Positions 1 through 7,706 of a stretch of 22,591 nt of DNA are shown one piece after another; within the stretch, counting starts at the first letter, position 1, and each line of letters begins with the position of its first letter. A program made the position numbers and the translations under genes. This stretch comes from JAYZAP01 sp964645285 (GTDB lineage: Bacteria; Pseudomonadota; Alphaproteobacteria; JAAXGF01): NCBI GenBank assembly GCA_964645285.1, contig CAZYDR010000060.1, positions 1 to 22,591 of the forward strand, in the 5' to 3' direction. The notes beneath the pieces are model-generated. The model was not told the origin of the DNA and made no database searches. It saw only the letters and a program-made list of their open reading frames with translations.

Positions 1-66
1 CAAACCACGCATATCACGCGGTTCATCAACACGGTCAAGCAAAGGCGTCTGGTTGAATAGGATCAC
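1..66 (-). CDS. dxs: 1-deoxy-D-xylulose-5-phosphate synthase, N-terminal fragment (cut by window edge)
   Basis: Reading the minus strand from a GTG at 66 gives 22 codons to the window edge, ending in TPLLDRVDEPRDMRGL. This matches the conserved DXS N-terminus, which usually reads TPLLDxIxxPxDLRxL. DXS is the ThDP enzyme that joins pyruvate and glyceraldehyde 3-phosphate in the first step of the MEP isoprenoid pathway. It lies 27 bp downstream of ispA on the same strand, the usual xseB-ispA-dxs order in many proteobacteria, so co-transcription is likely. An AGAGGG stretch sits just upstream of the GTG, rather close for a ribosome site, so the exact start is less sure than the identity. Only the N-terminal tip is present; no catalytic residue can be checked. 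Confidence 0.75.
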   Translation of the reverse strand, partial: MILFNQTPLLDRVDEPRDMRGL

Positions 67-93
67 GGCCCTCTAGCCAATGTGACCACCATG

Positions 94-981
94 TCAGTTC
101 CGGCGATCGACGACGAATCGCGCTGCCTCTTTTAGGAGAATGGCCCCATCGCCGAAGGAATCAAGCCGCCCGATGGCGCTATCGACCAGTTGGCGCGAAT
201 AATCGCGGGCGCCTTCGAGGCCCAGCAGATCGATGAACGTGGCCTTGCCATGGTCCGCGTCCTTGCCCACCGCCTTGCCGAGCTCGGCCTCCGTGCTTTC
301 GATATCGAGCAGGTCGTCGGCAATCTGGAAAGCCAGGCCGAGGTCGCGGCCATAGGCCGCCATGGCCTGGCGATGGTCCGGCGTGGCCTCGCCGAGAATG
401 GCGCCGGCCTCGCAGGAAAAGGCGATCAGGGCACCGGTCTTAAGATTTTGCAGACGGGTGATGCCGGCCAGATCGAGATCATTGTCGGCTGCCGCCAGAT
501 CGATCATCTGGCCACCGACCATGCCGGCGGGACCAGCCGCCATGGCGAGCCCGCCAACCAACTCGCAGCGCACCGCCGGGTCAGGGTGGGTCGCGTCACC
601 AGCCAGCACCTCGAAGGCGTAGGTCAGTAGCGCGTCGCCGGTAAGAATCGCCGTGGCCTCGTCGAACTCGATGTGGCAAGTCGGCTGGCCGCGGCGCAAA
701 TCGTCGTCGTCCATGGCCGGCAGATCGTCGTGAACCAGTGAATAACAATGGATCATCTCGACCGCGGCGGCGGCGCGCAGCGCCGGCTCGCCCTCGACGC
801 CGAGCAACCGCGCGCTCGACACCGTGAGGAACGGCCGCAGCCGCTTGCCCCCGGCCAGGGAGGCATAACGCATGGCCTCGGCGACCCGGCCCTCATGGCC
901 CTCGGGCTCGGGCAACAACCGCGCCAAGGTGTCGGTCACCGCCTGGGCGGTCTCGTTCAGCGCCTGGCTAAGATCGCTCAT
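94..981 (-). CDS. ispA: Farnesyl diphosphate synthase (short-chain polyprenyl synthase)
   Basis: A 295-residue trans-prenyltransferase that condenses isopentenyl diphosphate with DMAPP and GPP to make farnesyl diphosphate in the cytosol. Seen in the sequence: GGKRLRP near residue 44 for IPP binding; the first Asp-rich motif DDLPAMD at 85-91 with the two-residue insertion typical of bacterial FPP synthases; Tyr and Ser at the positions 5 and 4 before it, as in E. coli IspA; and the second Asp-rich motif DDLLD at 222-226. Length fits the family (about 290-300). Its ATG at 981 overlaps the xseB stop by 4 bp (ATGA), which fixes the start and shows translational coupling. dxs follows 27 bp downstream. 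GPP or GGPP as the final product cannot be fully excluded from sequence. Confidence 0.95.
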   Translation of the reverse strand: MSDLSQALNETAQAVTDTLARLLPEPEGHEGRVAEAMRYASLAGGKRLRPFLTVSSARLLGVEGEPALRAAAAVEMIHCYSLVHDDLPAMDDDDLRRGQPTCHIEFDEATAILTGDALLTYAFEVLAGDATHPDPAVRCELVGGLAMAAGPAGMVGGQMIDLAAADNDLDLAGITRLQNLKTGALIAFSCEAGAILGEATPDHRQAMAAYGRDLGLAFQIADDLLDIESTEAELGKAVGKDADHGKATFIDLLGLEGARDYSRQLVDSAIGRLDSFGDGAILLKEAARFVVDRRN

Positions 982-1229
982 TCGATGTCGGCGGGGGCGG
1001 TGTCGAGGGAACCGTCCGCCGCTTCGACGATCTTATCGATTTTGGCCTGGGCTTCCTTGAGCTTGTCCTCGCAGTGACGCTTGAGCAACGCGCCGCGCTC
1101 ATAGGACTGGATGGCTTCGTCCAGTTTGCCCTGTCCGGTTTCAAGTTCGCCGACGATATCCTCAAGCTGTTCGAGGGCGTTCTCGAAGCTCAGCTTCTTG
1201 ATGTCGGCGGGCAATTCTGTTTTGGCCAT
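978..1229 (-). CDS. xseB: Exodeoxyribonuclease VII small subunit
   Basis: An 83-residue protein with the XseB core: LSFENALEQLEDIV, then LETGQGKLDEAIQSYERG, then a helical LKRHCEDKLKEAQAKI stretch. XseB partners the large subunit XseA in the exonuclease that degrades single-stranded DNA in both directions. The start is the ATG at 1229, chosen because a strong AGGGGGAG ribosome site lies just upstream and because the family begins a few residues before the LSFE block; a longer upstream extension in frame has no family match. Length is typical (about 80 residues). It overlaps ispA by 4 bp and follows the deacetylase gene by 55 bp. xseA is not in the window, as is common. Confidence 0.95.
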   Translation of the reverse strand: MAKTELPADIKKLSFENALEQLEDIVGELETGQGKLDEAIQSYERGALLKRHCEDKLKEAQAKIDKIVEAADGSLDTAPADIE

Positions 1230-1284
1230 AGGCTCCCCCTTGTTGGCTGGAGTGTACGCAGCCGCCCCGCCTGACACAACTGCT

Positions 1285-2211
1285 CTAGGCAGCCATCAGG
1301 GCGCGCACATGAGCCGCCGCCGAGCGCCCCAGGGCGCCCAGGTCATAGCCGCCCTCAAGGGTCGATACCAGGCGCCCGTCGCAGCAGTCGTCGGCGACAC
1401 GGGATATCTCGGTGGTGGCCCAAGCGTAATCGTTCTCATGGAAGTTCAGCATGGCCAGCGGGTCGTCGGCGTGGGCGTCGGAGCCGGCCGAAATCAAAAT
1501 GAAGTCCGGCGCGAACGCGCTCAATGCCGGCAGGATCGTACCGGTCATGGCGGCGCGGAACTCAGCGCTACCGTCGCCCGCCGCCAGGGGCACGTTGACG
1601 ATGTTGCCGACCCCTTGCTCGTGAGCCGCGCCGCTGCCGGGGTAGTGGGGGTACTGGTGGGTCGAGCCGAAAAACAAATCACCGTCGGCCTCGAACATAT
1701 GCTGGGTACCGTTGCCGTGGTGGACGTCGAAATCGACCACTGCCACACGGCCAAACCCGTGGACTGCCCTTACCTGGGCGGCGGCGATCGCCACGTTGTT
1801 GAACAGGCAGAATCCCATGGCCCGAGCGTGTTCCGCATGGTGGCCCGGCGGGCGCACGGCGCAAAAAGCGTTCTTCCCGTCGCCGGCCACCACAGCATCG
1901 ACGGCGGCGCAGACACCGCCTGCCGCCCGCAATGCCGCCTCGCGCGAACCCGGCGACATAACCGTATCCGGTTCGAGTCGCAGCCAACCCTCGATTGGCG
2001 CGGCGTCGAGCACATGGCGCACATAATCCGCCTGATGCATGCGTTCGATTTGGGCAATCTCCGCGAGGGGCGCCTCGCGCCGCTCCAGCGCTTCGAATTC
2101 GCCGGCGCCCAGGGCGGCAAGCACGGCCCGCAGGCGATCAGGCCGTTCCGGATGCCCGGCGCCGGGATCGTGTTCGATACAGGACGGATGGGTGAACAGC
2201 AGCGTGGTCAT
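1285..2211 (-). CDS. Histone deacetylase-family (AcuC/HDAH-like) amidohydrolase
   Basis: A 308-residue member of the arginase/deacetylase superfamily. Family markers are all present: HPERPDRL at 20-27; the His-His pair in RPPGHHAE (H124, H125); the zinc ligands in DFDVHHGNGT (D162, H164) and SAGSDAH (D245); and the transition-state Tyr in LEGGYD (Y289). It should therefore be an active zinc deacylase or deacetylase; bacterial members act on acetyl-lysine, acetylpolyamines or acetoin-related substrates, and the true substrate cannot be read from sequence. The ATG at 2211 is preferred because homologues begin just before the LLFTHPSC segment and a GAGG lies 7-10 bases upstream; the open frame extends further without similarity. 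It heads a likely operon with xseB, ispA and dxs, and is divergent from the RND genes. Confidence 0.88.
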   Translation of the reverse strand: MTTLLFTHPSCIEHDPGAGHPERPDRLRAVLAALGAGEFEALERREAPLAEIAQIERMHQADYVRHVLDAAPIEGWLRLEPDTVMSPGSREAALRAAGGVCAAVDAVVAGDGKNAFCAVRPPGHHAEHARAMGFCLFNNVAIAAAQVRAVHGFGRVAVVDFDVHHGNGTQHMFEADGDLFFGSTHQYPHYPGSGAAHEQGVGNIVNVPLAAGDGSAEFRAAMTGTILPALSAFAPDFILISAGSDAHADDPLAMLNFHENDYAWATTEISRVADDCCDGRLVSTLEGGYDLGALGRSAAAHVRALMAA

Positions 2212-2255
2212 GGCGGGCCTCGTAGGGGTTTTGGCGGAGTGTTCCACATCAGCAC

Positions 2256-2291
2256 CCATGGCGCCAGATATCGGATCATCGCCATGGCGCC
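2256..2291. repeat. Direct repeat pair in divergent intergenic region
   Basis: The 10-mer CCATGGCGCC occurs at 2256-2265 and again at 2282-2291, 26 bp apart start to start. It lies in the 111-bp gap between the deacetylase gene (minus) and the RND adaptor gene (plus). Each copy contains the palindromes CCATGG and GGCGCC. The position would suit an operator serving one or both promoters, but GC-rich 10-mers recur by chance in this genome, so function is only a possibility. No clear -35/-10 pair was recognised here. Confidence 0.3.
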
Positions 2292-2322
2292 TAGGAAACC
2301 GCCGGTGTATGGTCCCGTCGCC

Positions 2323-3516
2323 ATGACATACCGACATTTTATATTCGCGGTGGCCTTGTTTGCCGCCGCCTTCACCGTGACGCCGCAGACCCTGGCCCAG
2401 GACGACGCCACCCTGGTACAGGTTGATACAGTCGTGCAGGAACCTTTGACCCAGAAATTCACGGTGATCGGCCGGCTCGTGGCGCGCCAGCACGGCGAGG
2501 TCGCGGCCCGTATTTCCGGCCCCCTAGCGGAGATGCGCGTACACATTGGCGATCGGGTCGGCAAGGATGACATCATAGCCGTGATCGACCGCTTGCGCCC
2601 GACATTGCGGCGCGACATCGCCGCCGCCGAGGTTGCCGCGAGCAACGCCGGTCTGGCTACCGCCGAAGCCCGATACGCCATGGCTCTGGCCGGGGTCGGC
2701 CAGGCCGAAGCCCAGCTTACCCAGGCCCGCCAGGAACTCGTCCGTATCGAGAAACTGCGCAATTCGACGGCGTTTTCGCCGGCCCGGTACGACGATCAGC
2801 AACAACTCGTGGCGGCGGCCAACAGCGAGGTCGATTTCGCCCAGGCCACGGTCCAGGAAGCCCAGTCGCTGATCGAACAGGGTCGGGCCGCCATCCTCCG
2901 GGCGCGCGCCACTCTCAAGATCGCCAACGATGACCTACGCCACACCGAAGTCCGTGCGCCGTTCGACGGCGTCGTCACCCTGCGCCATACGGAGGTCGGC
3001 GCCTTCGTCGAGATTGGCAGCCGGGTCATCACTTTGATTAATGATCGCGATATCGAGATCGAAGCGGACGTTCCCTTCGAGCGGCTTGGTGGTTTGGCGC
3101 CGGGTGTCGAGATAACATTCCTACTCGACGATGACGTGCCTCACACCGCGGCCGTGCGCGCCATTGGCGTCGAGGAGAACTCACGCACCCGCACCCGGCC
3201 GGTGCGCTTCACGCCGCTGTTCGGCGGCGACGCCGGCAGCCTCGCCGACGGCCAGTCGGTGACCATCGACCTGCCCATCGGGCCGCCCCGCGACGTGGTC
3301 TCCGTGCACAAGGACGCCATTGTCCGCAACGTCACCGGCGCCGCAGTCTTTGTGGTGATTGACGGCATCGCCGAGCATCGCCTGGTCAGCCTGGGCGAAG
3401 CCATCGGCGCCCGCTTCGAAGTGCTCGACGGCGTGGCTCCCGGCGACGTGGTGGTGGTGCGCGGCAACGAACGTCTGATGCCCGGCCAGGCCGTACAGTT
3501 CGAAGGCGACACCTAG
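2323..3516 (+). CDS. RND efflux periplasmic adaptor (membrane fusion protein)
   Basis: A 397-residue HlyD/AcrA-type adaptor that bridges an RND pump and an outer-membrane channel. Residues 1-26 form a Sec signal peptide (RH, then a hydrophobic run FIFAVALFAAAF, then a cleavage region near TLAQ). Two lipoyl half-motifs at about 58-92 (ISGPLAEMRVHIGDRVGKDD) and 206-240 (TEVRAPFDGVVTLRHTEVGA) flank a long alpha-helical hairpin at about 95-205 rich in Ala, Gln and Glu; beta-barrel and membrane-proximal domains follow. No lipobox Cys is seen. The ATG at 2323 is chosen because it directly precedes the signal peptide; an in-frame ATG at 2284 would add 13 residues. The stop is immediately followed by the pump ATG. 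No outer-membrane channel gene is adjacent. Confidence 0.92.
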   Translation: MTYRHFIFAVALFAAAFTVTPQTLAQDDATLVQVDTVVQEPLTQKFTVIGRLVARQHGEVAARISGPLAEMRVHIGDRVGKDDIIAVIDRLRPTLRRDIAAAEVAASNAGLATAEARYAMALAGVGQAEAQLTQARQELVRIEKLRNSTAFSPARYDDQQQLVAAANSEVDFAQATVQEAQSLIEQGRAAILRARATLKIANDDLRHTEVRAPFDGVVTLRHTEVGAFVEIGSRVITLINDRDIEIEADVPFERLGGLAPGVEITFLLDDDVPHTAAVRAIGVEENSRTRTRPVRFTPLFGGDAGSLADGQSVTIDLPIGPPRDVVSVHKDAIVRNVTGAAVFVVIDGIAEHRLVSLGEAIGARFEVLDGVAPGDVVVVRGNERLMPGQAVQFEGDT

Positions 3517-6500
3517 ATGAACCTCATCCAGGTCGCCATTCAACGGCCCATCGCCGTGGTCGCGGCGGTGCTGATGACGGTGATGTTCGGCCTGCTGGCC
3601 CTGCGCACCATTCCGATTCAGCTGGCGCCCGACGTGCGGCGTCCGGTTATCACCATCACCACCAACTGGCTGGGCGGCGCGCCGGCTGAGATCGAGCGCG
3701 AAATCATCAACCGCCAGGAAGAGGTGCTCAAGGGCCTCGAGGGCATGACCGAGATCGAGGGCCGCTCTCAGGACGGCCGCTCGCGCCTAAAGCTTGAATT
3801 CAGGGTCGGCCAGAACATGGACCGCGCCCTGCTGCTGGTGGCCAACCGCCTGGATCGGGTAACCGGCTATCCGGCCGAGGTGGACAAACCAACGCTCCGC
3901 ACCGCTGGCGCCGAGGACCAGTCGATCGCCTGGTTCGTACTGCGCCGCCTCGATGGTAACGAACGCGCCATGAACAGCTATGGCGACTTCGCCGCCGACG
4001 TCATCCAGGATCACATCGAGCGGGTGCCCGGCGTTGCCCGGGTCGATGTCTACGGCGGCTCCGAGCGTGAGTTGCGGGTCACCATCCATCCCGAGCGAAT
4101 GGCCCGCTTCGGCCTCACCGTCCCCGCCGTCATCGGCGCCATGCGGGCGGCCAATCTATCGGTCTCGGCGGGCGATGTGGAGGAAGGCAAGCGGCGTTAC
4201 GTGGTGCGCGCGGAATCCGAACTCAACACCGTCGACCAGGTCCGGACCGTGGTGTTACGCAGTGACATGGACACGGAGTCCGGCCGCTTTGCCCGGGCCA
4301 CCGTGGCCGATATCGCCGATGTCGCCTTCGCCTACAAGAAGCCGGTCTCCTATATCCGCTACAACGGCGAGGCGGCGCTCGGCATGTCGGCCAAGCGCGA
4401 GGCCGGGGCCAACGTCATCGAGACCATGGCCGGCGTTCGCGAAGCCGTCGCCGATTTGCAACGCGGCCCAGTGGCCAATGCCGATCTCCATTTTCGCCAA
4501 GTCTACGACGAGACCATCTACATCAATTCGGCCATCGATCTGGTACGCCAGAATATCTGGGTCGGCGGCATTCTGGCGGCGATTGTCCTGATGCTGTTCC
4601 TGCGCTCGATGCGCGCCACCCTAGTAATTTCCCTGGCTATTCCGGTCTCGGTCATCGGTGCCTTCGTCGCCATGGCCGCCATGGGCCGGTCGATCAACGT
4701 GGTCTCCCTGGCCGGCATCGCCTTCGCCGTCGGCATGGTGGTCGACGCCGCCATTGTCGTACTGGAGAACATCTTCCGCCTGCGCGAGTGCGGCGTGCCC
4801 CGGTTCGAGGCCGCTTATCGCGGCGCTTCGCAGGTGTGGAGCGCGGTGCTGGTATCGGCCCTGACCACGGTGGTGGTGTTTATTCCCATTCTGGTGCTCG
4901 AACTTGAAGTCGGGCAGCTGTTCCGCGATATCGCCGTGGCCATTTCGGTCTCGGTGGTGCTGTCCCTGGTGGTGGCGGTAACCGTAGTGCCGGCCCTGGC
5001 CACCAAGCTGTTGGCCGATGTGACGGATAATCCGGTGCGCTTACCGGGTATCGACCATTTTGCCCGGGCGTTTTCGTCCGGGGTGCTGGGGTTCGTCGAT
5101 TTCGTAGTGCGCAGCCGGATGCGCTCGCTGATCGTGGTGGCGCTCATCTGCGGCGCCGCCGGCGGCGCCACCGTGAGCTTCATGCCCAAGCTCGAATATC
5201 TGCCCAACGGCAATCGCAATCTGGTGTTCGGCTATTTGCTGCCGCCGCCGGGCTACAATCTGGAAACCACCGTGAAGATCGCCGAGGGCATCGAGCAGAT
5301 CATCGCGCCCCTGTGGGATCCCGACATTGACCAGACGACCCTGCCCGGCAACCCGCCCAGGATGGACCGGTTTTTCTTCGTCGCCTGGCGCGGCAGCACC
5401 TTCCTGGGCGCCGCCGCCGAAGACCCGTCACGAGCCGCCGAGCTGATCCCCATCCTCCAGGAACCGGCCTACAAGGAGCCCGGCACCTTTGGCTCGATCA
5501 GCCAATACCCACTGTTCGGCCGCAGCCTGGGCGGTGGACGATCCATCAAACTTGATATTTCCGGCCCCGATCTCGCCCAGGTGCTGGCCACCGCGAGCGA
5601 CGCCATCCAGCGGGTCGAGGCCGCCCTGCCCCTGGCCGAAGGCAATCAATACCGGCCGATCCCCGGCCTTGAGCTGGGGGCGCCGGAGCTGCGGGTCATC
5701 CCCGATCCGGTGCGCATCACCGACAACGGCCTGACCGCTACCGGTCTGGCCCAAAGCATCGATGCCTACAACTCGGGCTTACGGGTGGCTGAAATTACGG
5801 TCGATGGCCGACGCATTGATCTGACCCTTCAGGGGCCCCAGGGCCACGTCAATCAGACCCAGGGCCTGGGCCAGATTCCCGTTGTCACCTCGGCCGGGCT
5901 GATCCTGCCGCTGAGTTCCCTGGCGACTATCGAGCAGACCATGGGACCGACCGAAATTCGCCACCGCGACCGGGTGCGCACGGTGACCATCGACATTCAA
6001 CCGGCTCCCGATATGCCCCTGGAAACCGCCATTGAGATAGTGCGGAACGAGATTATCGCGCCCATGGAGGTCGCCGGCATGCCGCCGGGCATACGTCTCG
6101 GCCTGTCGGGCACCGCCGACAAGCTGACCCAGACCTGGAGCGCCATGAAGCTGTTCCTGGCCATCGCCATCGCCATTACCTACCTGCTCATGGCGGTATT
6201 GTTCGAGAGCTTCGCCTATCCCTTAATCATCATACTTTCGGTGCCGCTAGCCACCGCCGGCGGCATGGCCGGGCTTGTCGCCCTCAACCAAATTACCTAC
6301 CAGCCCCTCGACATGCTGACCATGTTGGGCTTCGTCATTCTTGTGGGCATCGTCGTCAACAACGCCATCCTGCTTGTCCATCAGACGCTTTATCTGATCC
6401 GCGAGGAAGGCCACGATGCCCATTCGGCAATCCGCGAGGCGACCAAGAACCGACTGCGGCCGATCTTCATGTCGACCATCACCAGCGTCGTCGGCATGTT

Positions 6501-6696
6501 GCCTCTGGTGCTGATTCCCGGCGCCGGTTCCGAGCTTTACCGGGGCCTCGGCTCGGTGGTTGTCGGCGGGTTGTCGCTGTCGGCGATCCTGACCCTGGCC
6601 ATCATCCCGCCGCTCATGAGCATCTTCCTGAGCTTCCACGCGGCGCATCGCTCCCAGGCCGCCCACGCCTTCGATGGTGATAGCCGGGCAATCTAA
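3517..6696 (+). CDS. RND-family efflux pump inner-membrane permease
   Basis: A 1059-residue AcrB/MdtB-type proton-driven exporter with the expected two-fold layout: TM1 at about 10-30, a large periplasmic domain, TM2-6 at about 345-500, TM7 near 535, a second periplasmic domain and TM8-12 at about 870-1045. Substrate class (drug, lipid, metal) is not evident. In TM4 the proton-relay site reads GMVVDAAIVVLEN, so only one Asp (D410) of the AcrB Asp-Asp pair is kept; in TM10 the segment GIVVNNAILLV has Asn where AcrB has its relay Lys. Such variants occur in other RND branches, so activity is still likely. The ATG begins right after the adaptor TAG, with no gap. The 3' end overlaps the convergent ABC ATPase gene by 4 bp. 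Confidence 0.93.
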   Translation: MNLIQVAIQRPIAVVAAVLMTVMFGLLALRTIPIQLAPDVRRPVITITTNWLGGAPAEIEREIINRQEEVLKGLEGMTEIEGRSQDGRSRLKLEFRVGQNMDRALLLVANRLDRVTGYPAEVDKPTLRTAGAEDQSIAWFVLRRLDGNERAMNSYGDFAADVIQDHIERVPGVARVDVYGGSERELRVTIHPERMARFGLTVPAVIGAMRAANLSVSAGDVEEGKRRYVVRAESELNTVDQVRTVVLRSDMDTESGRFARATVADIADVAFAYKKPVSYIRYNGEAALGMSAKREAGANVIETMAGVREAVADLQRGPVANADLHFRQVYDETIYINSAIDLVRQNIWVGGILAAIVLMLFLRSMRATLVISLAIPVSVIGAFVAMAAMGRSINVVSLAGIAFAVGMVVDAAIVVLENIFRLRECGVPRFEAAYRGASQVWSAVLVSALTTVVVFIPILVLELEVGQLFRDIAVAISVSVVLSLVVAVTVVPALATKLLADVTDNPVRLPGIDHFARAFSSGVLGFVDFVVRSRMRSLIVVALICGAAGGATVSFMPKLEYLPNGNRNLVFGYLLPPPGYNLETTVKIAEGIEQIIAPLWDPDIDQTTLPGNPPRMDRFFFVAWRGSTFLGAAAEDPSRAAELIPILQEPAYKEPGTFGSISQYPLFGRSLGGGRSIKLDISGPDLAQVLATASDAIQRVEAALPLAEGNQYRPIPGLELGAPELRVIPDPVRITDNGLTATGLAQSIDAYNSGLRVAEITVDGRRIDLTLQGPQGHVNQTQGLGQIPVVTSAGLILPLSSLATIEQTMGPTEIRHRDRVRTVTIDIQPAPDMPLETAIEIVRNEIIAPMEVAGMPPGIRLGLSGTADKLTQTWSAMKLFLAIAIAITYLLMAVLFESFAYPLIIILSVPLATAGGMAGLVALNQITYQPLDMLTMLGFVILVGIVVNNAILLVHQTLYLIREEGHDAHSAIREATKNRLRPIFMSTITSVVGMLPLVLIPGAGSELYRGLGSVVVGGLSLSAILTLAIIPPLMSIFLSFHAAHRSQAAHAFDGDSRAI

Positions 6697-7706
6697 GGCG
6701 TGGCGGCCGTCTCGCGATCCAACTCCCGGTAATCGCCGGTCCGCAGATGGCACGAGGCCAAGTGGCCGCCGTTGCCGTCGGCGCCGCGCAGTTCCGGTGA
6801 CTTGTCGGCGCAAACCGGCGCCGCGATGGGGCAGCGCGGGTGGAAAGTGCAGCCCGATGGCGGGTTGAGCGGGCTCGGCACGTCGCCCTGAAGGACCAGG
6901 CGCTCGCGGCGACCGATGGTGCCGGGTACAGGCACGGCGGAGAGTAGCGCCTGGGTATAGGGATGGCGCGGATCGCGATACAGGCTATCGCGGTCGGTGA
7001 TTTCGACGATGCGCCCGAGGTACATCACCGCGACCCGGTCGCTGATGTGCTCGACCACCGCCAGATTGTGGGAAATGAACAGCAGCGTCAGGCCGAGCTC
7101 GCGCTGGAGTTCCTTCAGGAGATTCAGCACCTGAGCCTGAACCGACACGTCGAGGGCGGAAACCGGCTCGTCGCAGACCACGAACCTGGGCTTCTGGATC
7201 AACGCCCGGGCGATACCGATGCGTTGCCGCTGGCCACCGGAGAACTCGTGCGGGAAGCGCTGGGCGTGCATCGGCTGCAATCTGACCAGGCGCAGCATCT
7301 CGACGACCCGCTGGTGGCGCTCGTCCCGGTCACGGACGCCGTGGACCAACAAGCCTTCGCCAATGCTGTCACCAATCGGCGCCCGCGGGTCGAGGGACGA
7401 GAACGGGTCCTGAAAAATGATCTGGGCCTGGGCGCGGAACGGTGTCAGGGCGGGCCCGTCAAGAGCGGTGATGTCTTCGCCGCCAAAGCGGATACGGCCC
7501 GACGTGGGATCAAGTAACCGCACTACCACCCGGCCCAGGGTTGATTTGCCGCAGCCGGATTCGCCAACCAACCCCAAGGTCTCGCCCTCCTCGATGGCCA
7601 GACTGACCCCGTCGACCGCCTGAACCTGGCCGGTGGTGCGCTGCAGCAGGCCGCTCTTCACCGGGAAGGATTTGACGAGATCGTCGATTTCGATCAGGGC
7701 GCTCAC
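6693..7706 (-). CDS. Oligopeptide/dipeptide ABC importer ATP-binding subunit (DppF/OppF type)
   Basis: A 337-residue ABC ATPase. Walker A GESGCGKST is at 48-56, the Q-loop FQDPFSSLDP near 98-107, the signature FSGGQRQR at 155-162, Walker B FVVCDE at 175-180 and the switch His at H213. The C-terminal extension is that of the oligopeptide transporter family and carries four Cys (286, 292, 299, 319; GCTFHPRC, PVC, SCH), a pattern that may hold an iron-sulfur cluster as reported for a mycobacterial Dpp ATPase (from memory). It starts with GTG at 7706, overlapping the stop of the preceding ATPase gene by 4 bp (GTGA). It is the last gene of the importer operon and energises uptake together with the second ATPase. 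Its stop overlaps the convergent RND pump gene by 4 bp, leaving no room for a separate terminator. Confidence 0.93.
   Translation of the reverse strand: MSALIEIDDLVKSFPVKSGLLQRTTGQVQAVDGVSLAIEEGETLGLVGESGCGKSTLGRVVVRLLDPTSGRIRFGGEDITALDGPALTPFRAQAQIIFQDPFSSLDPRAPIGDSIGEGLLVHGVRDRDERHQRVVEMLRLVRLQPMHAQRFPHEFSGGQRQRIGIARALIQKPRFVVCDEPVSALDVSVQAQVLNLLKELQRELGLTLLFISHNLAVVEHISDRVAVMYLGRIVEITDRDSLYRDPRHPYTQALLSAVPVPGTIGRRERLVLQGDVPSPLNPPSGCTFHPRCPIAAPVCADKSPELRGADGNGGHLASCHLRTGDYRELDRETAATP

Noticed and set aside
1..60. A plus-strand open frame ending in TAG at 58-60, possibly the end of a gene convergent with ispA.
   Set aside because: It has no recognisable motif, while the minus strand of the same bases encodes a clear DXS N-terminus.
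1111..2322. A 404-codon N-terminal extension of the RND adaptor frame.
   Set aside because: It lies entirely opposite the deacetylase and xseB genes; the signal peptide begins at the ATG at 2323.
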